64,000 nucleotides of DNA from an uncultured Pelagibacteraceae bacterium (GCA_902520335.1 CABYNS010000003.1:82222-146221); one strand, 5' to 3'. Positions 1 to 9,016 are shown, counted from the first letter of the stretch. Program-made: numbers and translations. The notes: generated by a model from the sequence alone, not told the origin.

Positions 1-556
1 TAACAATTATTGAGTTTAAAATCCTTTTTTTATTTTTTTTTCTTAACTTCATTACAATTGCTCTTCCTTGATTGATTATAAATGGAAATGGATGTGCAGG
101 GTCAATTGCTGATGGTGTTAATAAAGGGTAAATCTCTTCTTTAAATATTTCTAGAAGTTTTTTTTTATTCTTAGTATTTAAATTAACTGGTTTAACTAAA
201 CTGATATTGTTTTTTTTTAATTCCATAATCAGTTGCATAAAAATTTTGTTCTGTTTTTTTAATAGATTCTTGGTTTCAAGAACTACCTCATCCATTTGTT
301 CCTCGGGTGTCAAACCATCAGAACTTAGTGAGTCAACTTCTTGTTTTATTTGACTAAATAATCCTGCAACACGGACCATAAAAAATTCATCTAGATTAGA
401 CCCAGCAATTGATAAAAATTTTACTCTTTCATAAAGAGGATTTTCAGTATTTTGTGCCTCTAGAAGTACTCTATCGTTGAATTTTAACCAAGAAAGCTCT
501 CTATTTATATATTTAGATTTCAACTCTTCTTTATGTTGTTTTTTTAAAGCAGTCAT
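1..556 (-). CDS. ppk: Polyphosphate kinase 1, N-terminal part (cut by window edge)
   Basis: Reading from the ATG at 554-556 towards position 1 gives about 185 codons without a stop. The start of the protein contains YINRELSWLKFNDRVL and, further on, SNLDEFFMVRVAGL, which are the hallmark N-terminal motifs of Ppk1, the enzyme that builds polyphosphate from ATP. The catalytic histidine domains would lie beyond the window. The start codon is only 13 bases from the divergent sixA start, so its promoter must sit inside sixA; a good -10 hexamer (TATAAT on the minus strand) lies at 578-583. The position beside the phosphate uptake genes fits a role in phosphate storage. The family call is firm; the gene is incomplete only because the window ends. 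Confidence 0.93.
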   Translation of the reverse strand, partial: MTALKKQHKEELKSKYINRELSWLKFNDRVLLEAQNTENPLYERVKFLSIAGSNLDEFFMVRVAGLFSQIKQEVDSLSSDGLTPEEQMDEVVLETKNLLKKQNKIFMQLIMELKKNNISLVKPVNLNTKNKKKLLEIFKEEIYPLLTPSAIDPAHPFPFIINQGRAIVMKLRKKNKKRILNSIIV

Positions 557-569
557 ATATTTAGATTTT

Positions 570-1094
570 ATGTATCAATTATACGTCATGAGACACGCTA
601 AATCCAGTTGGGAAGATTTAAGTATTAATGATTTTGATAGACCACTTAGTAAAAGAGGCAAGAAAAACGCAAAAATAATGTGTGAATTTTTTGTTAAAAA
701 AAAATTTAAATTTGATTATGCATTAATTTCATCATCAAAAAGAACAAAAAAAACTTTTCAAATTTTATCCAAGAAAATTAGTAAACCAAAAAAGGTTAAT
801 TTTTCAAAAGATTTATATTTAGTTGATGAGAATGTAATTACAAAAAAAATTAAAGAAATATCCAGTGAATATAAATCAATTTTGATTATAAATCATGAAC
901 CATCAGTGAAAAATTTAGTACGAAATCTTATAAAAAATCATAATACGAATAATTTTAAACTAATGGATTATAAATTCCCAACTGCAGCCTTTGCTAAAAT
1001 TGAGTTTGATATTAAATCCTGGAATGAAGTTGAAAAAAAAGGAGTATTAAAAGAATTTATAAGACCCAAAGATCTTCAAGACTCTAAAGAATAA
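570..1094 (+). CDS. sixA: SixA-type phosphohistidine phosphatase (histidine phosphatase family)
   Basis: A 174-residue protein of the histidine phosphatase (phosphoglycerate mutase-like) superfamily. The catalytic Arg8-His9 occurs in MRHAKSSW near the N-terminus, followed by DxxRPLSxRG-like residues and the second histidine in INHEPSVKNL. SixA enzymes remove phosphate from phosphohistidine, for example on phosphorelay or PTS-type proteins; the actual substrate here is unknown. I take the ATG at 570 rather than 477, because the upstream extension runs antisense through the start of ppk and does not look like protein. The 3' end overlaps the convergent phoB end by 19 bases. Placement beside ppk and phoB suggests, but does not prove, a link to phosphate signalling. 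Confidence 0.85.
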   Translation: MYQLYVMRHAKSSWEDLSINDFDRPLSKRGKKNAKIMCEFFVKKKFKFDYALISSSKRTKKTFQILSKKISKPKKVNFSKDLYLVDENVITKKIKEISSEYKSILIINHEPSVKNLVRNLIKNHNTNNFKLMDYKFPTAAFAKIEFDIKSWNEVEKKGVLKEFIRPKDLQDSKE

Positions 1095-1759
1095 CCAGCT
1101 GATCTCACTGTTCTAATTAAAGGTTTTGCATTTTGGATGTTAATTGCTTGTCTTAATCTTCTAATATGAACATCTACTGTTCTAGACTCAACATATATAT
1201 TTTCCCCCCAAACATTGTTTAAAAGTTGTTCTCTTGAATAAACTCTTTTTGGATTTTTGATAAAAAAATCTAAGAGTTTAAATTCAGTCGGGCCTAAATT
1301 AATTTCTTTATCTTTTCTATAAACTCTTTTTGTAACTCGGTCTATTCTTAAATCAGTAAATTCTACAATGTCTGATGATGATTGAGGCTTAGATCTTCTT
1401 AATAAAGATCTAATTCTAGCATTTAATTCTTTTTGACTAAACGGTTTAGTTACATAGTCATCTGCACCAGTATCAAATGCTTTTAATTTATCTTCCTCTT
1501 CCCCTTTTGCAGTTAACATAATGATGGGAATATCATTAAACTTATTATCTTTTTTTAAATTTTTACAAATTTCAACACCAGATAATTCAGGTAACATCCA
1601 ATCCATTAATATTAAATCTGGCTGTTTTGATTTTATTTGTTTAAGAGCATCTTCTCCATTTTCTGAATAACTAACTTTGTAACCTTCTTTTTCAAGATTG
1701 TACTTTAACAAACTAATAATTGATGCTTCATCTTCAGCTATGAAAACATGAGCTGACAT
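1076..1759 (-). CDS. phoB: Phosphate regulon response regulator PhoB
   Basis: An OmpR/PhoB-family response regulator of 227 residues. The N-terminal receiver (about 1-120) has the acidic pair at ED10/E11, the phosphoacceptor Asp53 in MDWMLP, the Thr/Lys region MLTAKG and the final KPF. The C-terminal winged helix (about 130-226) ends in TVDVHIRRLRQAI and RTVRSAGYSL, the usual DNA-recognition and wing motifs. It is the last gene of the pstS-pstC-pstA-pstB-phoU-phoB row, three bases after phoU, so the call as PhoB rather than a generic regulator rests on context and on the strong family match. Phosphorylated PhoB should bind Pho boxes such as those proposed at 7060 and 10907. Its 3' end overlaps sixA. 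Confidence 0.95.
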   Translation of the reverse strand: MSAHVFIAEDEASIISLLKYNLEKEGYKVSYSENGEDALKQIKSKQPDLILMDWMLPELSGVEICKNLKKDNKFNDIPIIMLTAKGEEEDKLKAFDTGADDYVTKPFSQKELNARIRSLLRRSKPQSSSDIVEFTDLRIDRVTKRVYRKDKEINLGPTEFKLLDFFIKNPKRVYSREQLLNNVWGENIYVESRTVDVHIRRLRQAINIQNAKPLIRTVRSAGYSLES

Positions 1760-1762
1760 AGA

Positions 1763-2470
1763 TTATTTTTCTCCAGTTACAATCGGCTCCGTACCTTTGG
1801 GTCTTTCTCCTTCTAAGTATTCACCTTTAACTAAATAATAAATTTGTTCTGCAACATTTGTAGTGTGATCACCAATACGCTCAACGTTTTTGGTCACAAA
1901 CAACAAATGAGTTCCATCCTCTAAATTTTTTTCATGATCTTTAAGATATTTTATAACTTCTTGCATACAAAGATTTGTTAGATCATCTATTTGCTCATCA
2001 CCTTCCCAAACATTTACTGCCATTGGCGCAGATCTTTCCAGATAAGCGTCTAATGTTGATTTTAATTGTTTTTGAACATTGGAAGATACTCTATTTAATG
2101 CATCCATTAAATTTTTGGGAAGATTTTCATTAAGCAAAAGTGTTCTCTTTGATATATTTTTTGCTAAATCACCTATTCTTTCTAAATCTGATGATATTTT
2201 CAAAGCTGTTACTGTCTCTCTTAAATCAATTGCCATAGGTTGTCTCAAAGCAATTAAATTTACAACTTGTTGTTCAATCAAAGATTCATATTTATCTATT
2301 TTTTCATCATCTTGGATTACTGCTTCCGCAAAGTCACTATTTCTTGTTGTGATGGCTTGAATGGCTTTACCTAAAGCATCCTCACATGCACTTCCCATTT
2401 TAATGATATTAGCATTAAGATTTTTTAGTTCTTCTTCGTAAGATTTAACTGTATGTGGTGCTTCAGACAT
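1763..2470 (-). CDS. phoU: Phosphate transport regulator PhoU
   Basis: A 235-residue cytoplasmic protein made of two PhoU helical repeats (about 15-105 and 115-210). Typical metal-binding signature stretches are visible: SSDLERIGDLAKNISKR in the first repeat and TKNVERIGDHTTNVAEQI in the second, each with the conserved E/D-R-I-G-D pattern. PhoU couples the Pst transporter to PhoR and holds the Pho regulon off when phosphate is plentiful. The ATG at 2468-2470 overlaps the pstB stop codon by one base (TAATG), and phoB follows after two untranslated bases, so all three are probably translationally coupled. Confidence 0.95.
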   Translation of the reverse strand: MSEAPHTVKSYEEELKNLNANIIKMGSACEDALGKAIQAITTRNSDFAEAVIQDDEKIDKYESLIEQQVVNLIALRQPMAIDLRETVTALKISSDLERIGDLAKNISKRTLLLNENLPKNLMDALNRVSSNVQKQLKSTLDAYLERSAPMAVNVWEGDEQIDDLTNLCMQEVIKYLKDHEKNLEDGTHLLFVTKNVERIGDHTTNVAEQIYYLVKGEYLEGERPKGTEPIVTGEK

Positions 2471-3225
2471 TATCCAAACCTCCCGGTTATATAGTCCTGC
2501 GTTTTTGTATTATCAGGATTCTTAAATATTTTATCAGTAGATCCATGTTCTATCAATTGTCCTAAGTGAAAAAAACCTGTATTTTGAGAGACACGTGCAG
2601 CTTGAGCCATAGAATGAGTTACAATTATTATTGTGTGCTCTTTTTTTAACTCATCAATTAACTCTTCAATTTGTGCTGTCGCTATCGGATCTAATGCTGA
2701 ACAAGGCTCGTCCATCAATATAACTTCTGGTCTTACAGAAATTGCTCTAGCAATACAAAGTCTTTGTTGTTGTCCTCCAGATAATCCAGTTCCAGGTTCA
2801 TGCAATCTATCTTTTACCTCTTCCCACAGTGCAGCCTTTTTTAAGCTAGTTTCAACAATTTCATCCATTTCTTGTTTTGATTGAGCCATACCATGAATTG
2901 TTGGACCGTAAGATACATTTTCGTATAAAGTTTTTGGGAAAGGATTAGGTTTTTGAAAAACCATACCAATTTTTTCTCTAAGTCTTACGACATCGCAACT
3001 TTTATCATTGATATTAAAGTCATTAATTAAAATTTCTCCTTTAACACTACAGATATCAATTACATCATTCATTCTATTAAGACATCTTAGGAAAGTTGAT
3101 TTACCACAACCAGAGGGACCAATTAGTGCTGTTACTTGATTTTCCTCAATATCTAAACTTATATTATAGAGCGCTTGTTTTTTTCCATAAAAAACATCAA
3201 CGTCTTTTGCTTTTATCTTTATCAT
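2470..3225 (-). CDS. pstB: Phosphate ABC transporter ATP-binding protein PstB
   Basis: The ATPase of the high-affinity phosphate importer, 251 residues from the start I choose. It shows the Walker [10 protein letters not shown], the Q-loop region [15 protein letters not shown] that is typical of PstB, the ABC signature LSGGQQQR, and Walker B with the catalytic glutamate in [13 protein letters not shown]. An in-frame ATG also exists at 3246, but the ATG at 3225 has a GGAG ribosome site five bases before it and follows the pstA stop with one base between, so I prefer it. Works with PstA and PstC in the inner membrane and PstS in the periplasm. Confidence 0.95.
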   Translation of the reverse strand: MIKIKAKDVDVFYGKKQALYNISLDIEENQVTALIGPSGCGKSTFLRCLNRMNDVIDICSVKGEILINDFNINDKSCDVVRLREKIGMVFQKPNPFPKTLYENVSYGPTIHGMAQSKQEMDEIVETSLKKAALWEEVKDRLHEPGTGLSGGQQQRLCIARAISVRPEVILMDEPCSALDPIATAQIEELIDELKKEHTIIIVTHSMAQAARVSQNTGFFHLGQLIEHGSTDKIFKNPDNTKTQDYITGRFG

Positions 3226-3226
3226 T

Positions 3227-4495
3227 TTAACTCCATTTTTTTTCAAACTTATGTCTAATTATTTGAGCAAATAAATTCATTGTTATTAAAAAACCAAGTA
3301 AGACCATTATACATGCCGAAACTTTTTCTACAAATCCTCTTTCAGCACTTTCGGCCCAAATATAAATTTGAACTGGTAAACTTGCTGCAGGATCCATAGG
3401 TGATCCAGGTATCGTGTTAACAAAAGCAACCATTCCAATTAAAATTAGGGGTGCAGTTTCTCCTAAAGCTTGAGCTAAACCAATTATTGTTCCTGATAAT
3501 GTACCAGGCATTGAAAGAGGAACAGTATGATGCATTGTGGTTTGCATTCGACTTGCTCCCATAGCAAGTGCTGCCTCTCTTATACTTGGAGGAACCGCTT
3601 TTAAAGATGCTCTAGCAGCTATAATTATTGTTGGTAAAGTCATCAAAGACAAAGTGATACCTCCAACTAATGGGGTAGATCTTGGTAGTTGAAATATAGC
3701 TAATAAGACACCTAATCCTAAAAGACCGAAAACAATTGATGGAACTGCTGCTAAGTTATTTATATTTACTTCAATAAAATCAGTAAATTTATTTTTAGGG
3801 GCAAATTCTTCAAGATAGATTGCTGCTAGAACCGCTACAGGAAAAGCTATCATTAAACAAACAAGTATAGAAAAAATTGAGCCCATAAATGAACTTGCTA
3901 TTCCAGCTAGCTCTGCTTCTCTTGAGTCAGCATTTGTAAAAAAACTTATATTAAATTTACTTTCAACCTTACCATTTGCAACAAGTTGATCAAAAATTTT
4001 TAATTGATAATCGCTTACTCTTCTTTGGTCTTCAGGTAAATCTCTTGGATAATTTCCTTTAAAGACTTGGTCTAAATCATCTGAAGCAGTTAGATAAACT
4101 TCTTTTGTTTTTCCTATTAAATTAGGTTCATTTAAAAGTTCATTTTTAATTTCTTTTTCAAAAAAATAAGACACCATTCTCTTCAATTCATTTTCTTGAT
4201 CTTCATTGGCGTTTGGATCTAAATTAGCCATTGATTTTAATGCTATATCGTAATAATCAGCATCCTGTAAATCCTCATTAGAAGGGTTTTGTTCTAACAT
4301 CATTATTTCAGCATCAAAAGTTACTGGAACAATGAGCCACGTTTTTTGAAAAGCAGAATACCCAGTTGAAAAAATTTTAAAAATAAAGATTGTTAAAAAT
4401 AAAAGTGCCATAAAAATCGCACTTTGACCGTATAAGCGAAATCTCTGTTCAGCTTTGTATCTTTTATTTAATAATTGTTCTTTATTTTTATTCAT
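3227..4495 (-). CDS. pstA: Phosphate ABC transporter permease PstA
   Basis: An inner-membrane permease subunit of 422 residues, clearly longer than the roughly 300 residues of the enterobacterial protein. One membrane segment lies at about 27-47. It is followed by a long hydrophilic extracytoplasmic insert (about 50-195), then the usual permease core with the coupling-loop motif [21 protein letters not shown] and the conserved [13 protein letters not shown]. The extended N-terminal part is a known feature of alphaproteobacterial PstA. The gene overlaps pstC by eight bases and pstB follows with one base between. It forms the phosphate channel together with PstC. Confidence 0.93.
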   Translation of the reverse strand: MNKNKEQLLNKRYKAEQRFRLYGQSAIFMALLFLTIFIFKIFSTGYSAFQKTWLIVPVTFDAEIMMLEQNPSNEDLQDADYYDIALKSMANLDPNANEDQENELKRMVSYFFEKEIKNELLNEPNLIGKTKEVYLTASDDLDQVFKGNYPRDLPEDQRRVSDYQLKIFDQLVANGKVESKFNISFFTNADSREAELAGIASSFMGSIFSILVCLMIAFPVAVLAAIYLEEFAPKNKFTDFIEVNINNLAAVPSIVFGLLGLGVLLAIFQLPRSTPLVGGITLSLMTLPTIIIAARASLKAVPPSIREAALAMGASRMQTTMHHTVPLSMPGTLSGTIIGLAQALGETAPLILIGMVAFVNTIPGSPMDPAASLPVQIYIWAESAERGFVEKVSACIMVLLGFLITMNLFAQIIRHKFEKKWS

Positions 4496-5873
4496 ATTTC
4501 TCTCTATATTTTTTAACTACTCTTAAGGCCACAATATTTAAACAGAGTGTTACTAAAAATAATGACATACCTAAAGCAAAAGCAGCTTGCGTTTTTGGGT
4601 CGCCAAAAGCTTGATCACCAATTAGAATGACCACAATTTGTGCTGTAATTGTTGAAGTAGATTCTAATGGATTTAAAGTTAAATTAGCAGCTAAACCTGA
4701 GGCCATAACAACTATCATTGTTTCTCCAATAGCTCTTGAAACGCCAAGTAAAATGGATCCAACTATACCTGGTAATGCTGCAGGAAAAACAACTCTCTTG
4801 ATTGTTTCTGATTTAGTTGCTCCCATAGCGTAACTTCCATCTCTTAAACTTTGAGGCACACTAGTAATTACATCGTCACTTAAACTTGAAATAAATGGAA
4901 TGATCATGATACCCATTACCCCTCCTGCTGCTAAAGCACTTTCAGCTGAAACTTCAAGACCCATTGAGGTTCCTAATTCTTTCAAAAATGGTCCAACAGT
5001 TAGTGCAGCAAAAAAACCATAAACAACTGTTGGTATACCAGCTAAAATTTCAATTAAAGGTTTTGCGTATTGTCTAACTTTAGTTGATGCATATTCAGCT
5101 AAATAAATTCCACTCATTAATCCAATTGGGATGGCAACGCACATAGCAATAAATGCAATAAAAAAAGTACCTGCAAAAATTGGGACTGCTCCAAAAGTAT
5201 CAGAATACATTGTAGGATCTAAAGCCTCAGAAGAATCTCTTACAAAAGCTTTTGCTGGATACCAGTGAGTTCCAAAGACAAAATCAAATAATGGAATTAC
5301 TTTAAAAAAATCTATAGTTTGAAATATAAGTGAGAAAACTATTCCAACAGTAGTTAATATTGCAGCTAAAGAAGCTGTAAATAAAACTGCATTCAAAAAT
5401 TTTTCAACTGGTTCTCTTGTTCTAGAATTAGATGAAATTCTTTTATACGCATAAGCAACAGAGGCAATAATTGCAGATAATACTATAACAACTTTTGAAC
5501 TTTGAGCTATTGATCGTAGACTAAAATATTTTTCAGCTGAAGCCTCAATAAAAGGTGTAATTTCTCCAGTGAATTGACCTCGAGATAATGCTTTTGTTTT
5601 TTCATATATTAAATTTAATTCATCATCAAGATAACCTTGATTTGAATAATCACTTAAAATTAATAGTTTTACAATTGTGGGCTCAAAAATTGCCCATAAA
5701 GAAAAAATTATAAAGGCTGGTATTGCGCACCAAATTGAAAGATAATAACCATAAAATTGTGGTAATGCAGTTAATCTTTTATTTGAAGATTGAATTGTAT
5801 ATGCTTTTCTCCGTCCAAAATAATAACTTGTGAAACCTAGAAGAACAATAAATGTAAACAATATTAAGTTCAA
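4488..5873 (-). CDS. pstC: Phosphate ABC transporter permease PstC
   Basis: A 461-residue inner-membrane permease, also longer than the roughly 320 residues of the classical PstC. The N-terminus has membrane segments at about 1-20 and 45-75, then an extra region before the conserved permease core. The core has IEILAGIPTVVYGFFAA, the coupling loop DGSYAMGATKSETIKRVVFPAALPGI and SRAIGETMIVVMASG. It lies 91 bases downstream of pstS, behind a strong hairpin terminator at 5911-5941, so it is probably expressed by read-through at a lower level than pstS. Its 3' end overlaps pstA by eight bases. Confidence 0.94.
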   Translation of the reverse strand: MNLILFTFIVLLGFTSYYFGRRKAYTIQSSNKRLTALPQFYGYYLSIWCAIPAFIIFSLWAIFEPTIVKLLILSDYSNQGYLDDELNLIYEKTKALSRGQFTGEITPFIEASAEKYFSLRSIAQSSKVVIVLSAIIASVAYAYKRISSNSRTREPVEKFLNAVLFTASLAAILTTVGIVFSLIFQTIDFFKVIPLFDFVFGTHWYPAKAFVRDSSEALDPTMYSDTFGAVPIFAGTFFIAFIAMCVAIPIGLMSGIYLAEYASTKVRQYAKPLIEILAGIPTVVYGFFAALTVGPFLKELGTSMGLEVSAESALAAGGVMGIMIIPFISSLSDDVITSVPQSLRDGSYAMGATKSETIKRVVFPAALPGIVGSILLGVSRAIGETMIVVMASGLAANLTLNPLESTSTITAQIVVILIGDQAFGDPKTQAAFALGMSLFLVTLCLNIVALRVVKKYREKYE

Positions 5874-5910
5874 ACAATCTCCTTTATTGAGGACTTTACT
5901 CTTATTTCAA

Positions 5911-5941
5911 AAAAAAGGGGTCTAAAAAGACCCCCTTTTTA
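5911..5941 (-). terminator. Intrinsic terminator/attenuator between pstS and pstC
   Basis: Read on the minus strand, a GGGGTC-type arm and its complement GACCCC (plus-strand positions 5917-5922 and 5929-5934) enclose a six-base loop and are flanked by A and T tracts, so RNA made from pstS would fold into a GC-rich stem followed by a run of U. It sits directly after pstS and before pstC. I infer partial termination that keeps the binding protein more abundant than the permeases. The hairpin is seen directly; its efficiency is not. Confidence 0.88.
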
Positions 5942-5964
5942 ATTATTTGTTAACTGAGGAATAA

Positions 5965-6996
5965 TTAATTACCCATAGCAACTAGCTTCGTAGCATTAGT
6001 TCTAGTTGTTTTATACAACTTAGAATCTAATGGCACTAAACCAATGTCTGCTAAGTAACCACCTTTTCCAATAGCTTTCTTCGTTGTGAATTCTTTCACA
6101 AACTCATGTAAGCCTGGAATTACTCCAACGTGAGCTTTTTTCACGTAGAAGAATAAAGGTCTAGCAACTGCATAACTGTAGTCTTGAATAGACGACAATG
6201 ATGGTTGTCCACCATCAATACTTGCAGCTTGTAATTTATCTTTTGCAGCTAAGAAATAACTGAAACCAAAGAAACCAAACATATCTTTATCTTGAGTTAA
6301 CTTTTGGATGATTAAACTATCGTTTTCTCCTACTTCAATAGCAGCACCATCTTCTCTGTAAAGTTTTTGAGGTTTTTTGTATTTTTTATTTCCAGCTTTA
6401 AAACCAGCTTTATAAAGAGCTTTAGCTTCTTTAGTCATACCTTTTTTCATTACTAAAGAATTCCAAGCATCTCTAGTTCCTGATGTTCCTGGTGGGATCA
6501 TCACTGAAATTTTTTGTTTTGGTAAGCTAGGGTCAATTTGGTCCCAAGTTTTGTAAATATTTGGAACTAATTTACCATCAACAACTGTATGAGCAGCAAG
6601 TGCTAAATATAATTGTTCTTTAGTAAAGTTTACTGGTTTTGCATCTTTGCTGTAAGCCAATGTAATACCATCGTTACCAATTACGATCTCAACGATATCA
6701 TTAACACCATTTTTCTTACATAGAGCTTTTTCTTTATCTTTCATAGCTCTTGATGCATTTGTAATATCTGGATGTTGTTCACCTACACCAGCACAGAATA
6801 GTTTAGCTCCACCACCAGTACCAGTAGATTCGATTACAGGAGTTTTAAATCCTGAACCACCAAATCTTTCAGCAACAACTGTTGCGTAAGGGAATACCGT
6901 AGAAGAACCAACTATCTTAATTTGATCTCTTGCTTGAGCAACAGTTGCTATTGATAAAGCAACTAGAGAAGCGATCACTATAGTTAGTTTTTTCAT
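5965..6996 (-). CDS. pstS: Periplasmic phosphate-binding protein PstS
   Basis: A 343-residue high-affinity phosphate-binding protein. Residues 1-22 form a signal peptide ending in AQA. The mature start carries IKIVGSSTVFPYATVVAERF, the conserved phosphate-binding loop of PstS, followed by TGTGGGAKLFC, and later a GTSGTRDAW motif that also contacts phosphate. It delivers phosphate to PstC/PstA. The ATG at 6994-6996 is preceded by AAAGGA. Upstream lies a candidate Pho box (7060-7084) and downstream a terminator. It is the first gene of the pst-phoU-phoB row and presumably the most highly expressed under phosphate limitation. Confidence 0.96.
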   Translation of the reverse strand: MKKLTIVIASLVALSIATVAQARDQIKIVGSSTVFPYATVVAERFGGSGFKTPVIESTGTGGGAKLFCAGVGEQHPDITNASRAMKDKEKALCKKNGVNDIVEIVIGNDGITLAYSKDAKPVNFTKEQLYLALAAHTVVDGKLVPNIYKTWDQIDPSLPKQKISVMIPPGTSGTRDAWNSLVMKKGMTKEAKALYKAGFKAGNKKYKKPQKLYREDGAAIEVGENDSLIIQKLTQDKDMFGFFGFSYFLAAKDKLQAASIDGGQPSLSSIQDYSYAVARPLFFYVKKAHVGVIPGLHEFVKEFTTKKAIGKGGYLADIGLVPLDSKLYKTTRTNATKLVAMGN

Positions 6997-7059
6997 TATC
7001 TTTAATCCTTTCGTTATTAATTAATATAAAGATGACAGACTCGTATAAATTAATTGAAT

Positions 7060-7084
7060 CTTTAATATTACAGAATTGTTACAC
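7060..7084 (-). promoter_or_regulatory. Candidate Pho box of pstS
   Basis: On the minus strand this reads as two seven-base units, GTGTAAC and CTGTAAT, separated by AATT. That gives the 11-base repeat period of PhoB sites (consensus CTGTCAT units four bases apart). A possible -10 element, TATACG, lies 12 bases downstream at 7042-7047, which is the spacing expected when PhoB replaces the -35 element. The part 7060-7077 recurs with one change before plcP (10907-10924). Binding itself is inferred. Confidence 0.72.
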
Positions 7085-7105
7085 TTTTGTTAAAAAGATA
7101 ACTTT

Positions 7106-7714
7106 TTAGTTGTATTTCATTGAGATTATAATCTCATCATTTTCTGTTTCTAAACCACCTTTACAAGAAACAGGGTTAACTTTATCTTTAAAAGCAAGCT
7201 CAGTTGTAGGTCTCAAAATAACTTCAAGTTTCACTAAATTAACTAATTCTTCTAAGACGCTTTGATCGTATCGCCATCTTGGCCATGTGCTTGGAGTAGA
7301 AAAAACAGATGTTAAATAACTAGTTGCCATAGTAAACCTATAATTACTTAAATTTTCGTTTCTCAACAAATGATCTCTTACTGAATTAAATATATTTCTA
7401 CATCTAAATGAGTCTGACATATAATTCTCTTTTTTTAAATTTTCATTTACTGGGATTGAAACAATTAAATCTACTGTATTTCTCCAATAGGAAGTGACAA
7501 CATCCATATATATATCTTCATAAGACACATCTTTATGTTTCTTTACAGCGGGATAAGAACTCTTTAAGTCCTCTTCTAATCTAAAAATACCTATGTCAAA
7601 AACTGTTAATTGCTGAGTACGTAAAAGAGTAGAAAGGTCTTTTGAATATACACTAGTTGTGAAAAACAAAATTAAATAAAAAAATATTAAAATATTTTTG
7701 AGTATTTTAATCAT
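7106..7714 (-). CDS. Secreted protein of unknown function in the Pho cluster
   Basis: A 202-residue protein I do not recognise. The first 24 residues form a signal peptide (charged start, hydrophobic core, ending near VYSK), so the product should be periplasmic. The mature part is soluble-looking, with no further membrane segment, and has two cysteines (in FRCRN and VSCKGG) that could form a disulfide. It lies between phoR and pstS on the same strand. Its stop codon is inside a weak A/T-rich inverted repeat (7091-7108, seven-base arms) just before the pstS Pho box. The location suggests a role linked to phosphate stress, but nothing in the sequence shows one. It may be transcribed with phoR, although 95 bases separate them. 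Confidence 0.72.
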   Translation of the reverse strand: MIKILKNILIFFYLILFFTTSVYSKDLSTLLRTQQLTVFDIGIFRLEEDLKSSYPAVKKHKDVSYEDIYMDVVTSYWRNTVDLIVSIPVNENLKKENYMSDSFRCRNIFNSVRDHLLRNENLSNYRFTMATSYLTSVFSTPSTWPRWRYDQSVLEELVNLVKLEVILRPTTELAFKDKVNPVSCKGGLETENDEIIISMKYN

Positions 7715-7809
7715 TATAAAATTTTAAATAAAATCTATACACGAATCAATCAAAGAAATGTTAAAGTTTTCTCAAATAAAGGTTGTAAAATGAAGTTTTT
7801 TTTAAATTT

Positions 7810-8952
7810 TTATTTCGAAGGCAAATATATTCTAATTTCAGTACCTTTACCAACCTCTGAAAGAATCTCAAAATCACCTCTGTGTTGGGTAATTATGTGT
7901 TTAACAATAGCTAATCCTAAACCAGTTCCACCAACTTTTTTACTTTGTTCTATGTCAACCCTGTAAAATCTTTCTGTAACACGTGAAATGTGTGCATGGG
8001 GAATGCCATAACCTTCATCTTTAATACTAATCATTATGTTCTTTTCTAATAGTTTGTTATTGTTTTCATTTTTAGAAATATATATATTTTTATTTTCTGG
8101 AGAATATTTTATTGAATTATCTAAAAGATTAGAAAAAACTGTATTTAATCTTTTTTCATCACCTATAACAATTGATGTATCTGTTAATTGATTTTTAACA
8201 GTTATATTTTTCTTTTTTAAAACAATTTCAAAATTACTAATAATAGTCTCAAAGAGTTCATTAATATTTACTATTGAAGTAGGTCTTATATGTTCATCAA
8301 GTTCAATCCGCGTAAGAATTAATAGATCATTAATTAAACTTTCCATCCTTGTTGATTGCTCAAATAAAATTTTCATAAATTTTTTTTTAGCTTTTTCATC
8401 ATCAGACGCTGGGCCTTCAATTGTTTCTAATGATCCTTTTATTGCCATTAAAGGAGTTTTTAATTCGTGACTTACATTTGCTACAAAATCAGTTTTAAAT
8501 TTTTGTGCTTTTGTAATTTCAGTAAAATCTTTTAAAAATAACACAACAGAATCTGGTTCAGTAAATAAATGAGTTGGGCCAGGAATAATATAAATTTTAT
8601 AAAACTGATATGATGGCAGGTCTATTTCAACATCGATATTTTTGGTTTTATTTTCTACGATGGCTTTTTCAATATTTTCTATTAATTCTGGCTTACGAAT
8701 TACAGAAGATATGTTTTTATCAATTAAACTACTTCCAAATCTTTTTAATGCACTTGGATTAGCATATTTAATTATATTAAATTTATTTAATGCAAAAAAC
8801 TGATCTTCAAGCTCATCAATAATTACTCTTTTGGTTTTTTCTTCTCTTTTATTAATTATTGTAGCGGTATTTATTAATTTATTTTTTTTTTGATTAAGTA
8901 AATATAGAAGATAAATTATAACAACTATAAGTAGAATGACGAAATATTCCAT
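7810..8952 (-). CDS. phoR: Phosphate regulon sensor histidine kinase PhoR
   Basis: A 380-residue sensor kinase. It has one N-terminal membrane segment (about 4-20), a PAS-like sensor domain (about 45-150), the HisKA domain with phosphoacceptor His162 in NVSHELKTPL, and the ATPase domain with N box NLLDNSIKYSP, G1 box DEGYGIP and G2 box GGTGLGLAIVKHI. This is the layout of PhoR: membrane anchor, PAS, kinase and no large periplasmic domain. The partner regulator PhoB lies at the far end of the pst row instead of next to it. Assignment as PhoR, not another PAS kinase, rests on architecture plus the phosphate context. It follows the glycosyltransferase gene after 64 bases. Confidence 0.88.
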   Translation of the reverse strand: MEYFVILLIVVIIYLLYLLNQKKNKLINTATIINKREEKTKRVIIDELEDQFFALNKFNIIKYANPSALKRFGSSLIDKNISSVIRKPELIENIEKAIVENKTKNIDVEIDLPSYQFYKIYIIPGPTHLFTEPDSVVLFLKDFTEITKAQKFKTDFVANVSHELKTPLMAIKGSLETIEGPASDDEKAKKKFMKILFEQSTRMESLINDLLILTRIELDEHIRPTSIVNINELFETIISNFEIVLKKKNITVKNQLTDTSIVIGDEKRLNTVFSNLLDNSIKYSPENKNIYISKNENNNKLLEKNIMISIKDEGYGIPHAHISRVTERFYRVDIEQSKKVGGTGLGLAIVKHIITQHRGDFEILSEVGKGTEIRIYLPSK

Positions 8953-8970
8953 AAATTTAGATAGGTTAAT

Positions 8971-8998
8971 TTTGCATTATTACACTTTTTAATGCAAA
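8971..8998. repeat. Inverted repeat between agt and phoR
   Basis: TTTGCATTA at 8971-8979 is matched by its exact reverse complement TAATGCAAA at 8990-8998, with ten bases between. There is no T run after it on the minus strand, so it is a weak terminator candidate. The loop carries AAAGTGTAA on the minus strand, the same string that starts the pstS Pho box, so it may instead be a control site for phoR. Function is undecided. Confidence 0.5.
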
Positions 8999-9016
8999 CA
9001 AATTAAGAAAAATTAA

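Noticed and set aside
477..569. Upstream extension of sixA from the ATG at 477
   Set aside because: It runs antisense through the conserved N-terminus of ppk and adds residues unlike the histidine phosphatase family; the ATG at 570 starts directly at the conserved region.
3226..3246. Longer pstB start at 3246
   Set aside because: It overlaps the pstA end and has no ribosome site; the ATG at 3225 has GGAG at the right spacing and follows the pstA stop.
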